Below, in pieces: positions 25,031-34,945 of a stretch of DNA of 64,000 nt. A program made the translations under genes and the position numbers. Position 1 is the stretch's first letter, and each line of letters begins with the position of its first letter. Below the pieces are notes generated by a model. It saw only the letters and a list, made by a program, of their open reading frames with translations, was not told where the DNA came from and searched no databases. The stretch spans positions 1 to 64,000 of the forward strand of contig NZ_SVCB01000073.1 of assembly GCF_015058545.1 (NCBI RefSeq). Reading direction: 5' to 3'. This DNA comes from Veillonella sp. (GTDB taxonomy: Bacteria; Bacillota; Negativicutes; Veillonellales; Veillonellaceae).

Positions 25031-26461
25031 TTAAGCAACTTCTGTGTCGCCACCGGTTTTATTGCTTACCGGGCGGTCGATGGTGGAAGTATCATTAAAT
25101 GCTTCCTGGTCGAAAGTGCCCATAAGTTTATCTACAACGATGGCATTGGTCATAGAACCACTTACGTTAAGCATGGTACGACCCATATCGATGATTGGGT
25201 CGATAGCCAATACTGGGGAGATGGAGCTGAAGAACGCGCCAAGGCCGGTACCGGACAAGGATACGGATGCAGCCATAGTGGCTGTACCAGGTACACCGGC
25301 AATACCGATGGAACCTAAAGCGATTACGATAACACTCATAACATACATGGTCATATCAAGCGGTACACCGGCTACGTTCGCAATGTATACGATACATAAA
25401 GCCGGGAATACACCGGCACAACCCTGCATGCCGGCAGTAGTACCGAAGCTGCCTACTGTATTAGCAGTAGCGGCGTTAACGCCTAAACGTTTAGTCAAGG
25501 TATCTACCGTTAACGGCAATACACCCATACTGGAACGGGATGTGAAAGCTAAGAACAATGGTGCTCTTGCTTTACGGAAGTACATAATTGGGCTTACGCC
25601 GAAGATTGTCAAAAGTACAGCCTGTACAATCAACATAATCACGACACCAACGTAGATCAATACGATGAAAAGACCCATGTCGGCAATCGCTTGGAAGCCT
25701 TTTTGAGCCAATGTTGTTGCCAACAAGCCCAATACGCCGTAAGGCATAAGACCGATGATGAAATCTGCCACCCAAGAAATAATGAGGTGTAATTCATCAA
25801 ATAATTTAGTAACCAATTCAAGTTTGTCGGTACCGGTTTGTTTAATCAAACGAGCAATACCGCCAATGATAACGCCAAATACTACAACGGCGATAACGTT
25901 AGTTTCCGCCATAGCGCTGATTGGGTTATTCGGAATCAAGGCACGCAAGGTATCAACAACAGGTTTTACTTCACGCATCTTGGCAGGGGCACCGCCGGCA
26001 GCAATACCTTCACCCAAATGAGTTACGGAACCAAGCACAAGACCTACAACAGCAGCGATAGCTACCATTACTAAGGCTACGAAAGCTGTGGAGCTAACTA
26101 ATTTTTTCAAGTCAGCGCCGCGTTCCATGTGCAAAATAACATGAATAATGGAAATAAATACCAATGGAATAACGAGCATACGGATTAAATCAATAAACCC
26201 GCCACCGATTAAGGAGAACCATTTAGTACTTTCCTTAATGTATACGACCTTCATTGGATCGTCCGGGAATTGTGCAATGAACTGCACGATGAAGCCCAAA
26301 ACGGCCCCTAATAAAGTACCGATGATAACAAGGTTACCAAAGGCTGTTTGGCGACGTTGTAAGTAATATACAAACCCCAACATTGCAACAAACAAGATTA
26401 GAATACCGATTGTCATCGGATTGCTAACCATTAAAAACTCTTGGAAAAATGGAATATCCAC
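25031..26461 (-). CDS. Dicarboxylate/amino acid:cation symporter, TcyP-like
   Basis: The 476-residue protein belongs to the DAACS family: about eight hydrophobic helices, the serine-rich hairpin AFTSRSSMGVLPLTVDTL, the SFGTTAGMQGCAGVFPALCIVYIA segment, and the second re-entrant loop with GIAGVPGTATMAASVSLSG. Length and the N-terminal extra helices with YYLQRRQTAFGN fit the L-cystine transporter TcyP. The start is GTG with GGAGG upstream. It stands alone between lut and autotransporter genes. Cystine uptake is the best guess; C4-dicarboxylate or glutamate is the alternative. Confidence 0.85.
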   Translation of the reverse strand: MDIPFFQEFLMVSNPMTIGILILFVAMLGFVYYLQRRQTAFGNLVIIGTLLGAVLGFIVQFIAQFPDDPMKVVYIKESTKWFSLIGGGFIDLIRMLVIPLVFISIIHVILHMERGADLKKLVSSTAFVALVMVAIAAVVGLVLGSVTHLGEGIAAGGAPAKMREVKPVVDTLRALIPNNPISAMAETNVIAVVVFGVIIGGIARLIKQTGTDKLELVTKLFDELHLIISWVADFIIGLMPYGVLGLLATTLAQKGFQAIADMGLFIVLIYVGVVIMLIVQAVLLTIFGVSPIMYFRKARAPLFLAFTSRSSMGVLPLTVDTLTKRLGVNAATANTVGSFGTTAGMQGCAGVFPALCIVYIANVAGVPLDMTMYVMSVIVIALGSIGIAGVPGTATMAASVSLSGTGLGAFFSSISPVLAIDPIIDMGRTMLNVSGSMTNAIVVDKLMGTFDQEAFNDTSTIDRPVSNKTGGDTEVA

Positions 26462-26703
26462 TTTATTTCCTCCTTACTGTATTCAATTGTGAATGTGACA
26501 CTGATATTATATCATAACTCTTTTTAAATTCCTACTTTTTTAATAGAAAAACGTTCAAATTTTTTCGATATATTATCAATCACACTTCACCCAATGAGTA
26601 TCCATATAAAATGCGTATTGACGAATATAGCCAAAAATTCTTATCAACATATTTAATAATATCAAAATATAAAATGTTTTGACTAATATTAGTCTGTAAA
26701 AAA
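26462..26703. other. AT-rich intergenic spacer
   Basis: Very AT-rich spacer between the tcyP-like start and the lutC terminator. It should hold the tcyP-like promoter; no ORF or RNA gene was seen. Confidence 0.4.
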
Positions 26704-26745
26704 GTCCGACGTCATAGGGCACAGTGTGTGCTTTTGGCGTCGGAC
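26704..26745 (-). terminator. Terminator of the lutABC operon
   Basis: GTCCGACG/CGTCGGAC stem with a 26-base loop and TTTTTT on the minus-strand side, 10 bases after the lutC stop. Confidence 0.85.
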
Positions 26746-26755
26746 ATTTCCTTAC

Positions 26756-27466
26756 CTAGTCAACGAGAATAAACGTTACATTGATAGGACCATGAACCCC
26801 TACTACACGAACCAATTCGATATCGGCTGTGTTGGAAGGACCTGAAATGTGAACCACATTGGATGGGAACCCTTCAGGATTTTCTTTATATACTTTGGTA
26901 AGAGCACGCATAGACTGCGTCATGCGAGGCACGATGTCAGAAGTGCGGATAACCGCAATGTGACAAAGTGGCAATAAACCGATGGAACGGCCACTGGCTT
27001 CAAAGCTTGGTTGAATAACAGTTGCTGTTTCGGCAATCCCCAAGATTGGGAATGTAACACCGATTTCAGCTACTTTAGCTTCGTCGATATTAGCTTGACG
27101 ACCGGCCGACGGATTCCATTGATAGAAGGTGGTACCTTCTTTATTTACCTTATCAAAGTTTTCTTTCAATTGGAATTTTTCAGCTTCTTCGCAGCAAGGA
27201 TAAATTACTTTACCGCCGCCGCGTGCTTCAATTTCATTTAAGATTGTTTCGACTACATGCGCTTCATCAGTAGTTACAAATTTAGTACCTACTTTTTCAC
27301 ATTCCACTTTGAACATATCTACAACTTGTTCGTGGGAAAGGTCGGAGTACATTGCCTCTTGAGGTCCTTTTTCATAAGGATACGGTGCTACGAAAGTAGG
27401 AATCTCTTTACGACCCAACGCATGAGAAATACGGCTAAAAAATGCTTTACGTTTTACATCATCCAT
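26756..27466 (-). CDS. lutC: L-lactate oxidation subunit LutC
   Basis: The 236-residue LUD-domain protein is the third subunit of the LutABC L-lactate dehydrogenase complex. Characteristic sequence: FFSRISHALGR at the N-terminus, the central GVTFPILGIAETATVIQPS, RSIGLLPLCHIAVI, and SGPSNTADIELVRVVGVHGP near the end. It follows lutB by 12 bases. Together the operon would oxidise lactate to pyruvate, the hallmark carbon source of Veillonella. Confidence 0.93.
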   Translation of the reverse strand: MDDVKRKAFFSRISHALGRKEIPTFVAPYPYEKGPQEAMYSDLSHEQVVDMFKVECEKVGTKFVTTDEAHVVETILNEIEARGGGKVIYPCCEEAEKFQLKENFDKVNKEGTTFYQWNPSAGRQANIDEAKVAEIGVTFPILGIAETATVIQPSFEASGRSIGLLPLCHIAVIRTSDIVPRMTQSMRALTKVYKENPEGFPSNVVHISGPSNTADIELVRVVGVHGPINVTFILVD

Positions 27467-27478
27467 TGTCTTGTCTCC

Positions 27479-28915
27479 TTACTTACGTTTGCTAGCTTCA
27501 TATTCAGCATATACATCGCGGAATTTCTTGAGTTTTAATGTACCCATTTCTTTCGCTTTCATCCAGCCGCCAACAACCGGCAATAATTTAGTCCAATCGG
27601 CCATGTTACCGTTTTTACTCATAAGTTTCATGCCGATGGCACCTAACTTAGTACCATAGTCGAAGAGGAAGGAATTACTGAATACAGTAGCCACTGTTTT
27701 GAAAATAGCTTCTTCTGCTGCCGGACGAAGATGAGCTTTGTCGGCAATGTTTACGCGATGTTTCAAAAGTAATTCATGGAGCGGAATCTTAACCGGACAA
27801 TGTTCCCAACATTCGCCGCACAAAGTGGAAGCGTATGGCAAATCGCCCGCTTTTTCATAACCAACCAATAATGGAGTCAATACCGCACCCATTGGCCCCG
27901 GATAGATGGAGCCGTATGCATGACCGGTGATATGACGATATACCGGACAGATATTCATACAAGCGCCGCAACGGATACAACGAAGCATGGAGTTGAATTC
28001 GCCGCCCAAAATATTGGAACGACCATTATCGATAATAATGATGTGAAGTTCTTCAGGACCGTCTGCTTCACCAGGTTTAGCAGGACCGGTAATCATGGAG
28101 AAGTAGTTGGAAATCTTAGCACCTACGGAGGAGCGAATTAAGAGTTCCATCATAATATCAAGACCGGCAAAGTCAGGTACAAGACGTTCCATACCCATGA
28201 GACAAATCATAGTCTTAGGCATGGAGCTACTCATACGACCGTTACCTTCATTGGATACGATAGTAATAGTACCGGTTTCGGCTACGGCGAAGTTACAGCC
28301 GGTGAAGCCGATGTCGGCGCGCAAGAAACGGTCGCGAATACGTTTACGTACGAAACGAGTCATTTCTTCCGGATCTTCGGTACCTTCATAGCCTAATTTG
28401 TCGTGGAACGTTTCACGAATACGACCACGAGCAAAGTGCAATGCCGGTACTACGATATGGGATGGTGGATTCCAGTCAGCTGTCTGCAAAATGAATTCGG
28501 CCAAGTCAGTTTCGTTAACTTCCACGCCTTCTTTCATCAATGCTTCGTTAAGGCTGATTTCTTCGGACACCATAGTTTTACCTTTTACGACCATTTTGGC
28601 GTTTTTGGCACGAACTACTTCCATAACATATTCATTTGCTTCTTCCGCTGTATGAGCAAAGTGCACTTTTGCACCGGCTTTAGTAGCGTTTTCAGCAAAC
28701 TGATTCAAATAATAGTCGAGGTTGCTTAATACATGATCGCGAAGTTCAGCCGCTTCTTCACGGAAGTCTTCCCATTCAGGTACTTGATCAACCAACGCTT
28801 TACGTTTTGCATAGAATACATCTTGCGCTTTTTGGATGGCCTTTACCTTAAAGTCATTGGCAAGAACATCCTCAACACGTTTTTTAAACGGGCGTTCATC
28901 GTATAAAATAGCCAT
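27479..28915 (-). CDS. lutB: Iron-sulfur L-lactate oxidation subunit LutB
   Basis: The 478-residue protein has an LUD domain in the first two thirds (KMVVKGKTMVSEEI, FTGCNFAVAETGTI) and two [4Fe-4S] motifs, CIRCGACMNICPVYRH and CGECWEHCPVKIPLHELL. HITGHAYGSIYPGPMGAVL between them is typical of LutB/YkgF. It passes electrons from lactate to an acceptor within the LutABC complex. The ribosome binding site is AGGAGG; lutA is 19 bases upstream. Confidence 0.95.
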   Translation of the reverse strand: MAILYDERPFKKRVEDVLANDFKVKAIQKAQDVFYAKRKALVDQVPEWEDFREEAAELRDHVLSNLDYYLNQFAENATKAGAKVHFAHTAEEANEYVMEVVRAKNAKMVVKGKTMVSEEISLNEALMKEGVEVNETDLAEFILQTADWNPPSHIVVPALHFARGRIRETFHDKLGYEGTEDPEEMTRFVRKRIRDRFLRADIGFTGCNFAVAETGTITIVSNEGNGRMSSSMPKTMICLMGMERLVPDFAGLDIMMELLIRSSVGAKISNYFSMITGPAKPGEADGPEELHIIIIDNGRSNILGGEFNSMLRCIRCGACMNICPVYRHITGHAYGSIYPGPMGAVLTPLLVGYEKAGDLPYASTLCGECWEHCPVKIPLHELLLKHRVNIADKAHLRPAAEEAIFKTVATVFSNSFLFDYGTKLGAIGMKLMSKNGNMADWTKLLPVVGGWMKAKEMGTLKLKKFRDVYAEYEASKRK

Positions 28916-28934
28916 GTTCAGTTCCTCCTAACGA

Positions 28935-29672
28935 CTAGCGGGAATTCAATAATTCCGCAATGTGCATTACTTTAATGCGACGGTCGATTTCGCCGTCTTT
29001 ATAAAGGCGATCAAGCATACCTTCAATATTCATGAGACAAGCTTGGTCACCACCGGCTACTACATTAGCGCCGGAATTGTAAATATTCATTGCTTTTTCG
29101 CGAGTCATAACAGCAGAAATTTCAGGCTGTTTTACGGTAAACGTACCACCGAAACCACAGCAGCCTTCCGCGCGATTCATTGGTAAATATTCTAGACCTT
29201 TAATATTTTCCAATAATTTCATAGGTGGTTCTTTGATACCCATGAGACGAGTTACGTGACAAGATTTGTGGTACGTAACTTTGTCGTTAAATGTAGCTCC
29301 TACGTCAGTTACGCCTAATACATTCACGATAAATTCGGTGAATTCATAGATGCGTTCGCTGACTTTGGCGGCACGGGCCATCCATTCAGGTTCGTCGGCC
29401 AAAATATGACGGTATTCGTCACGAATGGCAAAGGCACAAGAACCGGACATACTCACGATATACTCTGCGTTTTCGAAGACTTCAATAGTATTCTTGATAG
29501 CCCCTTTAGCCGCATCGTTATACCCGGAGTTCACGAACATCTGTCCGCAGCATACTTGCTTTTTAGGTACGGTAATATCGCAACCTAAACGTTCTAATAC
29601 CTGTACGCCGGCCATCCCCACGTGGGGATAAAACATGTCAATCAAACATTGTGAAAATAAATGAATTTTCAT
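28935..29672 (-). CDS. lutA: L-lactate oxidation subunit LutA (CCG domains)
   Basis: The 245-residue protein carries two cysteine-rich CCG domains: CCGQMFVNSGY and, in the second half, YHKSCHVTRLMG with GCCGFGGTF. This is the LutA/YkgE plan. It is the first gene of lutABC. No LutR-type regulator is adjacent; the operon's control region must lie in 29673-29960. Confidence 0.94.
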   Translation of the reverse strand: MKIHLFSQCLIDMFYPHVGMAGVQVLERLGCDITVPKKQVCCGQMFVNSGYNDAAKGAIKNTIEVFENAEYIVSMSGSCAFAIRDEYRHILADEPEWMARAAKVSERIYEFTEFIVNVLGVTDVGATFNDKVTYHKSCHVTRLMGIKEPPMKLLENIKGLEYLPMNRAEGCCGFGGTFTVKQPEISAVMTREKAMNIYNSGANVVAGGDQACLMNIEGMLDRLYKDGEIDRRIKVMHIAELLNSR

Positions 29673-30106
29673 TTCCTCACATCCTCAACTTTCCTACGTA
29701 CTTACACTTACTAGATTACCCACACTTGCGTATACTTCCCATTTTTTTCAACATTAAACGGTCTATATTGTATATTCGCACGGAAATCATCACCCTTATT
29801 ATATAGAATAACAAATGTATTGTCCAAAGAATTGCGATATTGGCAAACGCCCTATGTCATATGCATTTTACGAATGCTTGAAATAGGATTTAGTAAAATA
29901 TTTGTATACAGAACGTAATTATTTGAATAGTGAATCTCATTAACGCTAAACCGCCCCTTTATCTCTTTAAAGGCCCCGTGGTTCGTGATATAATCAATGT
30001 ATTAAGGGTATTTTTTTTAGTATTCGTAAAATCAATAATAAAGTACATACTTTATCAAGGTGAAAACCGTTATTTTAACAACCTGTATCAGAAAGGGGTC
30101 TCACTT
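29673..30106. promoter_or_regulatory. Divergent control region of lutABC and the SLH gene
   Basis: The region carries promoters for both directions. For the SLH gene, TTTAAA (29966-29971), 17 bases, and an extended -10 TGATATAAT (TATAAT at 29989-29994) make a good match, leaving a 110-base untranslated leader. A ribosome binding site GAAAGGGG lies before 30107. For lutA no single -35/-10 pair stands out and no clear palindromic operator was found. Confidence 0.5.
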
Positions 30107-31585
30107 ATGACATCACGTTCTTTACGTTTAGCCGTTCTCGTGGCTACACTTTTAACAACAACTACCTACACCGGCTTGGCCGCCGATGCGGACAGCACTA
30201 CCGCGTCTACCGCCACAACGGCTGCCGTAACAACAACCGCAACGGATAGCGATTCCATTGACACGGTAACGACTGCCACTACTTCGACCGTTCAAACTAA
30301 AGCATTAACCGAAGCGGATAAAGAAAAGGCGCAATTAGTTGAAACGATGAATGAAAAAGCCGCCGCCAATGCTGCTGCGGAAGAAGCCAAAGGTTTTAAA
30401 GATGTAAAAAATCATTGGGCTGCCGTACCAATCAACGTGATGCTTGAGGATGGTATCTTATCCGGCAACGGTCAAGGCGAATTCAAACCGGATGATGCTT
30501 TAAAAACTGCCGATGCAGCCGCGCTTTACAACAAGCTCATCGCTTATGACAAAGCACAGCAAGCTGCCAAAGCAGCTAAAAGCAGCCAAAACAAAAAGAA
30601 CACTAAAAACACCACTACTGTTAAAGATGTGACCGGCGAAGAATTGCTCGCGCCTTTCAAAAATCAGGAGACTTTAACTCGTGAAGAATTCGCTCAGACC
30701 GCCGCTGAATATTTAGCTTACAAAGACGAACTGACCGTGGCTTCCATTAAGAGCAAAACGAAAGCTAAAGAATATAAACCAAATATCGTGGTAGCGCCTG
30801 ACGAAGTGAACTTCCCGGATGAAAAGAAAATCGACAGCGATTATAAATCCTCCGTTACCACGTTGGCCAGCCGTGGCATCATCGCTTCCGGCGGTGACGA
30901 CAACTACTTCCGTCCAACGGAAGACATCACCCGTGCCGAAGCAGTGGCCATGTTATTCCGCATTGAAAAAGGTATGACCGTCTCTCCGGCAACAAGCACT
31001 AAAGCGATCGATACCAATGCTAAAACTGTGAGCAGCGCAACCGGCGACAAAACAGCTACCACCACCAAAAACACTACCACCGGTAATGTAACCGCCAAAA
31101 AGACCAGCGAATTAGAAGCACAGTCTGATCTTGAAAATAAAGTTTTCAAAAAATTAAACAACCTCTACAAAACACCGGGCAATTTCCAAAACTACGGCGT
31201 AATGTATTGGCAAAATGATGTATTGCATGTAGCCTTCAAGAGCGATGACGATCTTGCTCAATTCGAAGACATTTTAGCTAAAAACGACAAAGATAAACTG
31301 GCTAGCGAAACATTGGCTAATCGTGTTCATTTAGAAACAACCCAATACAGCCAGGCTGAATATGACCGTATTGAAAACAACTTCCGTACGTTCTACGCTC
31401 AAAAACAGCCGGCCGGCACTATCTTGGGTGCTTATCCGAGCGTAGCTCACAATCAGCTTATTGTCCGCGTCGACAAAGGTTTTGATTATATGAATGATTC
31501 CATCCGTAATGCGTTCGGCAACAAGGTTCACGTTTTCTTGGTTACCGACAATGCCGACTCCACTACTGATACTGCTAAGAATTAA
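30107..31585 (+). CDS. SLH-domain envelope protein
   Basis: I start at 30107 (MTSRSLRL; 492 residues) because the longer frame has no ribosome binding site or signal peptide. A signal peptide (residues 1-25, ending GLA-AD) is followed by a Thr/Ala-rich stretch. SLH motifs lie at about 96-145 (FKDVKNHWAAVPINVMLEDG) and 225-290 (LASRGIIASGGDDNYFRPTEDITRAEA). A C-terminal domain from about residue 345 is shared with the SLH protein at 33464. SLH domains bind polyamine-modified peptidoglycan in Negativicutes; no beta-barrel is evident, so this is probably a periplasmic or outer-membrane-linked tether. Confidence 0.8.
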   Translation: MTSRSLRLAVLVATLLTTTTYTGLAADADSTTASTATTAAVTTTATDSDSIDTVTTATTSTVQTKALTEADKEKAQLVETMNEKAAANAAAEEAKGFKDVKNHWAAVPINVMLEDGILSGNGQGEFKPDDALKTADAAALYNKLIAYDKAQQAAKAAKSSQNKKNTKNTTTVKDVTGEELLAPFKNQETLTREEFAQTAAEYLAYKDELTVASIKSKTKAKEYKPNIVVAPDEVNFPDEKKIDSDYKSSVTTLASRGIIASGGDDNYFRPTEDITRAEAVAMLFRIEKGMTVSPATSTKAIDTNAKTVSSATGDKTATTTKNTTTGNVTAKKTSELEAQSDLENKVFKKLNNLYKTPGNFQNYGVMYWQNDVLHVAFKSDDDLAQFEDILAKNDKDKLASETLANRVHLETTQYSQAEYDRIENNFRTFYAQKQPAGTILGAYPSVAHNQLIVRVDKGFDYMNDSIRNAFGNKVHVFLVTDNADSTTDTAKN

Positions 31586-31602
31586 TTAAGGAGTCTTCAG
31601 CC

Positions 31603-33321
31603 ATGTTTGCAACACCTTTCACGCGCCGAGATTATCTCTACCTATCGGCCATCGGAATCTGGCTCTTATTCGCCTACGGGCTCTTCGCCTGGAACTTTCC
31701 GATTACCGACACGGTAGAATCCAATTATGCCTTAAGTGCCGTCAATATGCTGCAACATCAAAGCTATCTGTCTCCCATGATTTACGATGAGTACTGGTAT
31801 GACAAACCGATTTTCACCTACTGGCTCTTAATGGCCTCCTTCAGCCTCTTCGGCATATCGGATTTTGCGGCGCGCCTGCCGTTCATCCTTTGTGCCGCCC
31901 TGAACGGCATGTTTATGTATTATGGCATGCGCCTCATTGCTAAGCGTCGCGATTTAGCGTTGTGGTGTGCCATTATGCTGGGCACTTCGTTAGAATTTTG
32001 GTATATCAGTCATGCCATTTTGACGGATGGTTATTTATTTCTATTCACCCAAGGAATTCTCTACTTTGCTTATTTAGGTCTCAGAGGCCGGCAAGTGCGT
32101 CGTCATATGATACTGGCCTACGCCTCCGCGGGCCTTGCCGTTTTGACAAAAGGGCCGGTCGGCCTCGTCCTACCCGGCATTATTCTCATAGCCTATGTCG
32201 CTCTTTTCCAGCGTGATACACTCACGTGGCAACGCTTGTTCCACCCATTGGGCCTGCTCGCCTTTGCGGTCGTCGCGTTGCCTTGGTACATCCTGATGTA
32301 CAGCTACCACGGCATGGCCTTCATCGAAGAGTTCTTGGGCCTCCATAATGTAGTTCGTGCCACAATACCGGAACATCCGGAGCAAAACTGGTGGTTTATG
32401 TACTTTGTGCTTTGGCCCGTGTCCCTATTACCGTGGACAGGCCTCACGATTTACGAACTCATCTATGGTGAACGCAATTCTTGGTTCAAATATCTCCTAA
32501 CTTGGGGGCTCGGCGTATTTATTTTTTACAATCTCATGGCCACCAAGTATATTACCTACACATTCTTGTGTATCATTCCGTTTATCATCTTGACGGCGCA
32601 AGGCTATATTCGTTTAAAAGGCCATCTTTTGCGAAATATCCCACCCCGCGAAGTTAAGGTTATCGCCATGGCACCGGACAGCGATTTCTGTTGGCTCCCG
32701 CAGCAAACAAAATCGTATAGCAAAAACCTGCTCGTCCTATTGCCGGCCTTGTTCTTAGTGGCTATCGCCATCATCGGTGTTTGGTTTGGTATTCGCACCC
32801 AACCGGATGTGGATCCGTCACAACTTAGCATGGCCTTAAGTATCGGTGCCGTGCTCTGTGCCTTGCCTCTTTTATACGCTCTTATCAGGCCCCATATCTG
32901 CCGAAGTATAAAAGCCGTGGCCATAAGCACCAGCATTCTCTATGTATTATTGCTCTGTGCTTTACCGCCGATTGTGGACGATGCTTCTACTGAAAAACTG
33001 GCCGATACCTTAGCCTTACGGCCAACTACGCAGATGTACTACTATCGCGATTATCGCACATCCCTCGTGTATTACACGGGCCATTCGGTAACGCAAATCA
33101 TACCGGATCCGGACGAGGAAACCATCTGGGATAAGGGCAAAAATGTAATGCCCGTGCTGTCTGAAGCGGATACGGTAAAAGCCACTCAAGGTCAAACGGA
33201 TTACTTTATCTTCGTGCCGAAGAAATATAAAGCGGACTTTTTAAAAACACCGCTCAGCCAACATACCACTGAATTCTATCAAGTGGAAAATATTATAGTT
33301 TTCAAACCGAAAGCACAATAA
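31603..33321 (+). CDS. ArnT/PMT-like membrane glycosyltransferase (GT39/GT83 type)
   Basis: The 572-residue polytopic protein has the GT-C fold start with an acidic catalytic-type loop (NFPITDTVESNYALSA), then YDEYWYDKPIFTYWL, AARLPF and LAVLTKGPVGLVLPG, as in ArnT and related lipid-linked sugar transferases. About 11-12 hydrophobic segments precede a soluble C-terminal part. It begins 17 bases after the first SLH gene, so both are likely co-transcribed. It could modify lipid A or a surface protein or glycan; the substrate cannot be told from sequence. Confidence 0.8.
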   Translation: MFATPFTRRDYLYLSAIGIWLLFAYGLFAWNFPITDTVESNYALSAVNMLQHQSYLSPMIYDEYWYDKPIFTYWLLMASFSLFGISDFAARLPFILCAALNGMFMYYGMRLIAKRRDLALWCAIMLGTSLEFWYISHAILTDGYLFLFTQGILYFAYLGLRGRQVRRHMILAYASAGLAVLTKGPVGLVLPGIILIAYVALFQRDTLTWQRLFHPLGLLAFAVVALPWYILMYSYHGMAFIEEFLGLHNVVRATIPEHPEQNWWFMYFVLWPVSLLPWTGLTIYELIYGERNSWFKYLLTWGLGVFIFYNLMATKYITYTFLCIIPFIILTAQGYIRLKGHLLRNIPPREVKVIAMAPDSDFCWLPQQTKSYSKNLLVLLPALFLVAIAIIGVWFGIRTQPDVDPSQLSMALSIGAVLCALPLLYALIRPHICRSIKAVAISTSILYVLLLCALPPIVDDASTEKLADTLALRPTTQMYYYRDYRTSLVYYTGHSVTQIIPDPDEETIWDKGKNVMPVLSEADTVKATQGQTDYFIFVPKKYKADFLKTPLSQHTTEFYQVENIIVFKPKAQ

Positions 33322-33367
33322 TTACATAAATATATTTCAACTTACAATTTTTAACATACACTAAAAC

Positions 33368-33407
33368 AGCTAGGTAACCTAACTTCCAGGGTACCTAGCT
33401 ACGTTTT
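33368..33407 (+). terminator. Terminator after the glycosyltransferase gene
   Basis: AGCTAGGTAACC pairs imperfectly with GGTACCTAGCT; a short TTTT follows. It separates the first SLH-glycosyltransferase transcript from the second SLH gene. Confidence 0.6.
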
Positions 33408-33463
33408 AATCCGTTTAAAGTAAATCTAAAGTAATTTATAAAACCCAATTTTGGAGGAGTACC

Positions 33464-34945
33464 ATGTCTAAATTTTTTACCACAAAGTCTCTTGCCGTAC
33501 TTTGTGCCCTCGTGCTCACCGGCGCTGTGGCTCAGGCCGGCACCGTAACGGTAACCGGTCCCGATGATGCCGTAAGCGACGATTATACCCCTGTTCGTGT
33601 TGTCAAAGAATCCGCGAGCAACGAAACAACATTCAGCCCATTGGCCTTAAAATATTACACCACGAACAACACGGCTCAAGCGGTGGGTGAGGCCGCTAAA
33701 GCAGCGGAAGCTGAAAAAGCCGCCGAGGTTAAAGCAGACTCTGTTGTAACCGCCACGGCTACCCCCGAAGAAGTACCTGTCACTAAAGCTTCTGCTAACC
33801 AAACTGCAGCTGCAAAATCTAATCAAGCAACCGCTAATACAAAAGCGTCTGCCAACTCACAAGTCACTCCCGGCACCTATAAACCGTTTAAATTTGACAT
33901 GGCCACAACTGCTCCTACTGTTTTTGAAGAGGCTCGTAAATATACCTTTAAAGACATTCCGGCAGATTATTGGGCTGCCAAGGCCATTGCGGTTATGACT
34001 AACCAGCAGTTGATTTCCGGTTACAACGATAATACCTTCCGCCCCGAAAAACCAATCAGTCGTGAAGAAGTGGCCTCCTTATTCAGTAATTTAATTTCCG
34101 GCGAGTCCTCCGTCATGCTCTCCAGTTCCTTCAAAGACATTACCTCCGACCGCTGGTCCGCCAATGCCATTGAACGAGTGGCTCAGCTGAACCTTATCAG
34201 CGGCTATGGCGATAATACCTATCGTCCGGAACAATTCATGTCGCGCCAGGAATTCGCTGTGGTGGCGGATAATTATATTCACTACTTAGGCTATACCACC
34301 GACGACCAGACTGCTATTGACGCCGTTCATTACAACGACCAGAAATTCATTGCCCCTTGGGCGCAAACCGCCGTTCGTGAACTGGCGGCCTTGGGTTTTC
34401 TCCATTACCAGCCGCGTTTATTGTTTAATCCTGAAAAATACATTACCCGCGCGGAAGCAACAGAAATCATGTATCGCGTAACCAACAGTGATGCTGCCGT
34501 AGCTTTGCGTGAAAAAATTCTCCATCAACAGGTAGAAAATAAAATGCTCACTTTGATTGAGCAAACCTTCGGCAAAGAATACGTATTCCGCACCCACGGT
34601 GCCATGTACTGGCAGGACAATAAACTGGTAGCCGCCTTAAAAGACGAAAATGATGTTAAAAAATTAGGCGCCGCCCTTGCGTTCTCTAAAGATAGCGATT
34701 TGCGTAGCAATACCCAAGTAACAACAGGCGTTATGAACGAAATTGAACTGGGCAAACTGCAAACCGAAGCGGCTTACTACTATAACCAGCAGGAGCCGAC
34801 CGGATCCATATTATCCGCCGTGCCAAATAAAAATGCGTCGGGGTTAATTTTGGTGGTTGATCAATTAAACCCAGGAAGTAATAAAGCGATGGCAAAAAAA
34901 TTCGGTTCCAAAGTAACGATAACGGTTGCCGAAGAAGCAAACTAA
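33464..34945 (+). CDS. SLH-domain envelope protein, paralogue of the 30107 gene
   Basis: The 493-residue protein has a signal peptide (about residues 1-25, cleaved near AVAQA-G), an Ala/Thr-rich linker, and three SLH repeats: FKDIPADYWAAKAIAVM ... YNDNTFRPEKPISREE (about 158-205), FKDITSDRWSANAIERV ... YGDNTYRPEQFMSRQE (222-275), and a weaker one (285-340). From about residue 345 it shares a C-terminal domain with the other SLH protein, with HGAMYWQ, YYNQQEPTGSILSAVP and FGSKVTITV matching YGVMYWQ, FYAQKQPAGTILGAYP and FGNKVHVFL. GGAGGAG precedes the ATG. Its last codons are part of a large inverted repeat. Confidence 0.85.
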   Translation: MSKFFTTKSLAVLCALVLTGAVAQAGTVTVTGPDDAVSDDYTPVRVVKESASNETTFSPLALKYYTTNNTAQAVGEAAKAAEAEKAAEVKADSVVTATATPEEVPVTKASANQTAAAKSNQATANTKASANSQVTPGTYKPFKFDMATTAPTVFEEARKYTFKDIPADYWAAKAIAVMTNQQLISGYNDNTFRPEKPISREEVASLFSNLISGESSVMLSSSFKDITSDRWSANAIERVAQLNLISGYGDNTYRPEQFMSRQEFAVVADNYIHYLGYTTDDQTAIDAVHYNDQKFIAPWAQTAVRELAALGFLHYQPRLLFNPEKYITRAEATEIMYRVTNSDAAVALREKILHQQVENKMLTLIEQTFGKEYVFRTHGAMYWQDNKLVAALKDENDVKKLGAALAFSKDSDLRSNTQVTTGVMNEIELGKLQTEAAYYYNQQEPTGSILSAVPNKNASGLILVVDQLNPGSNKAMAKKFGSKVTITVAEEAN

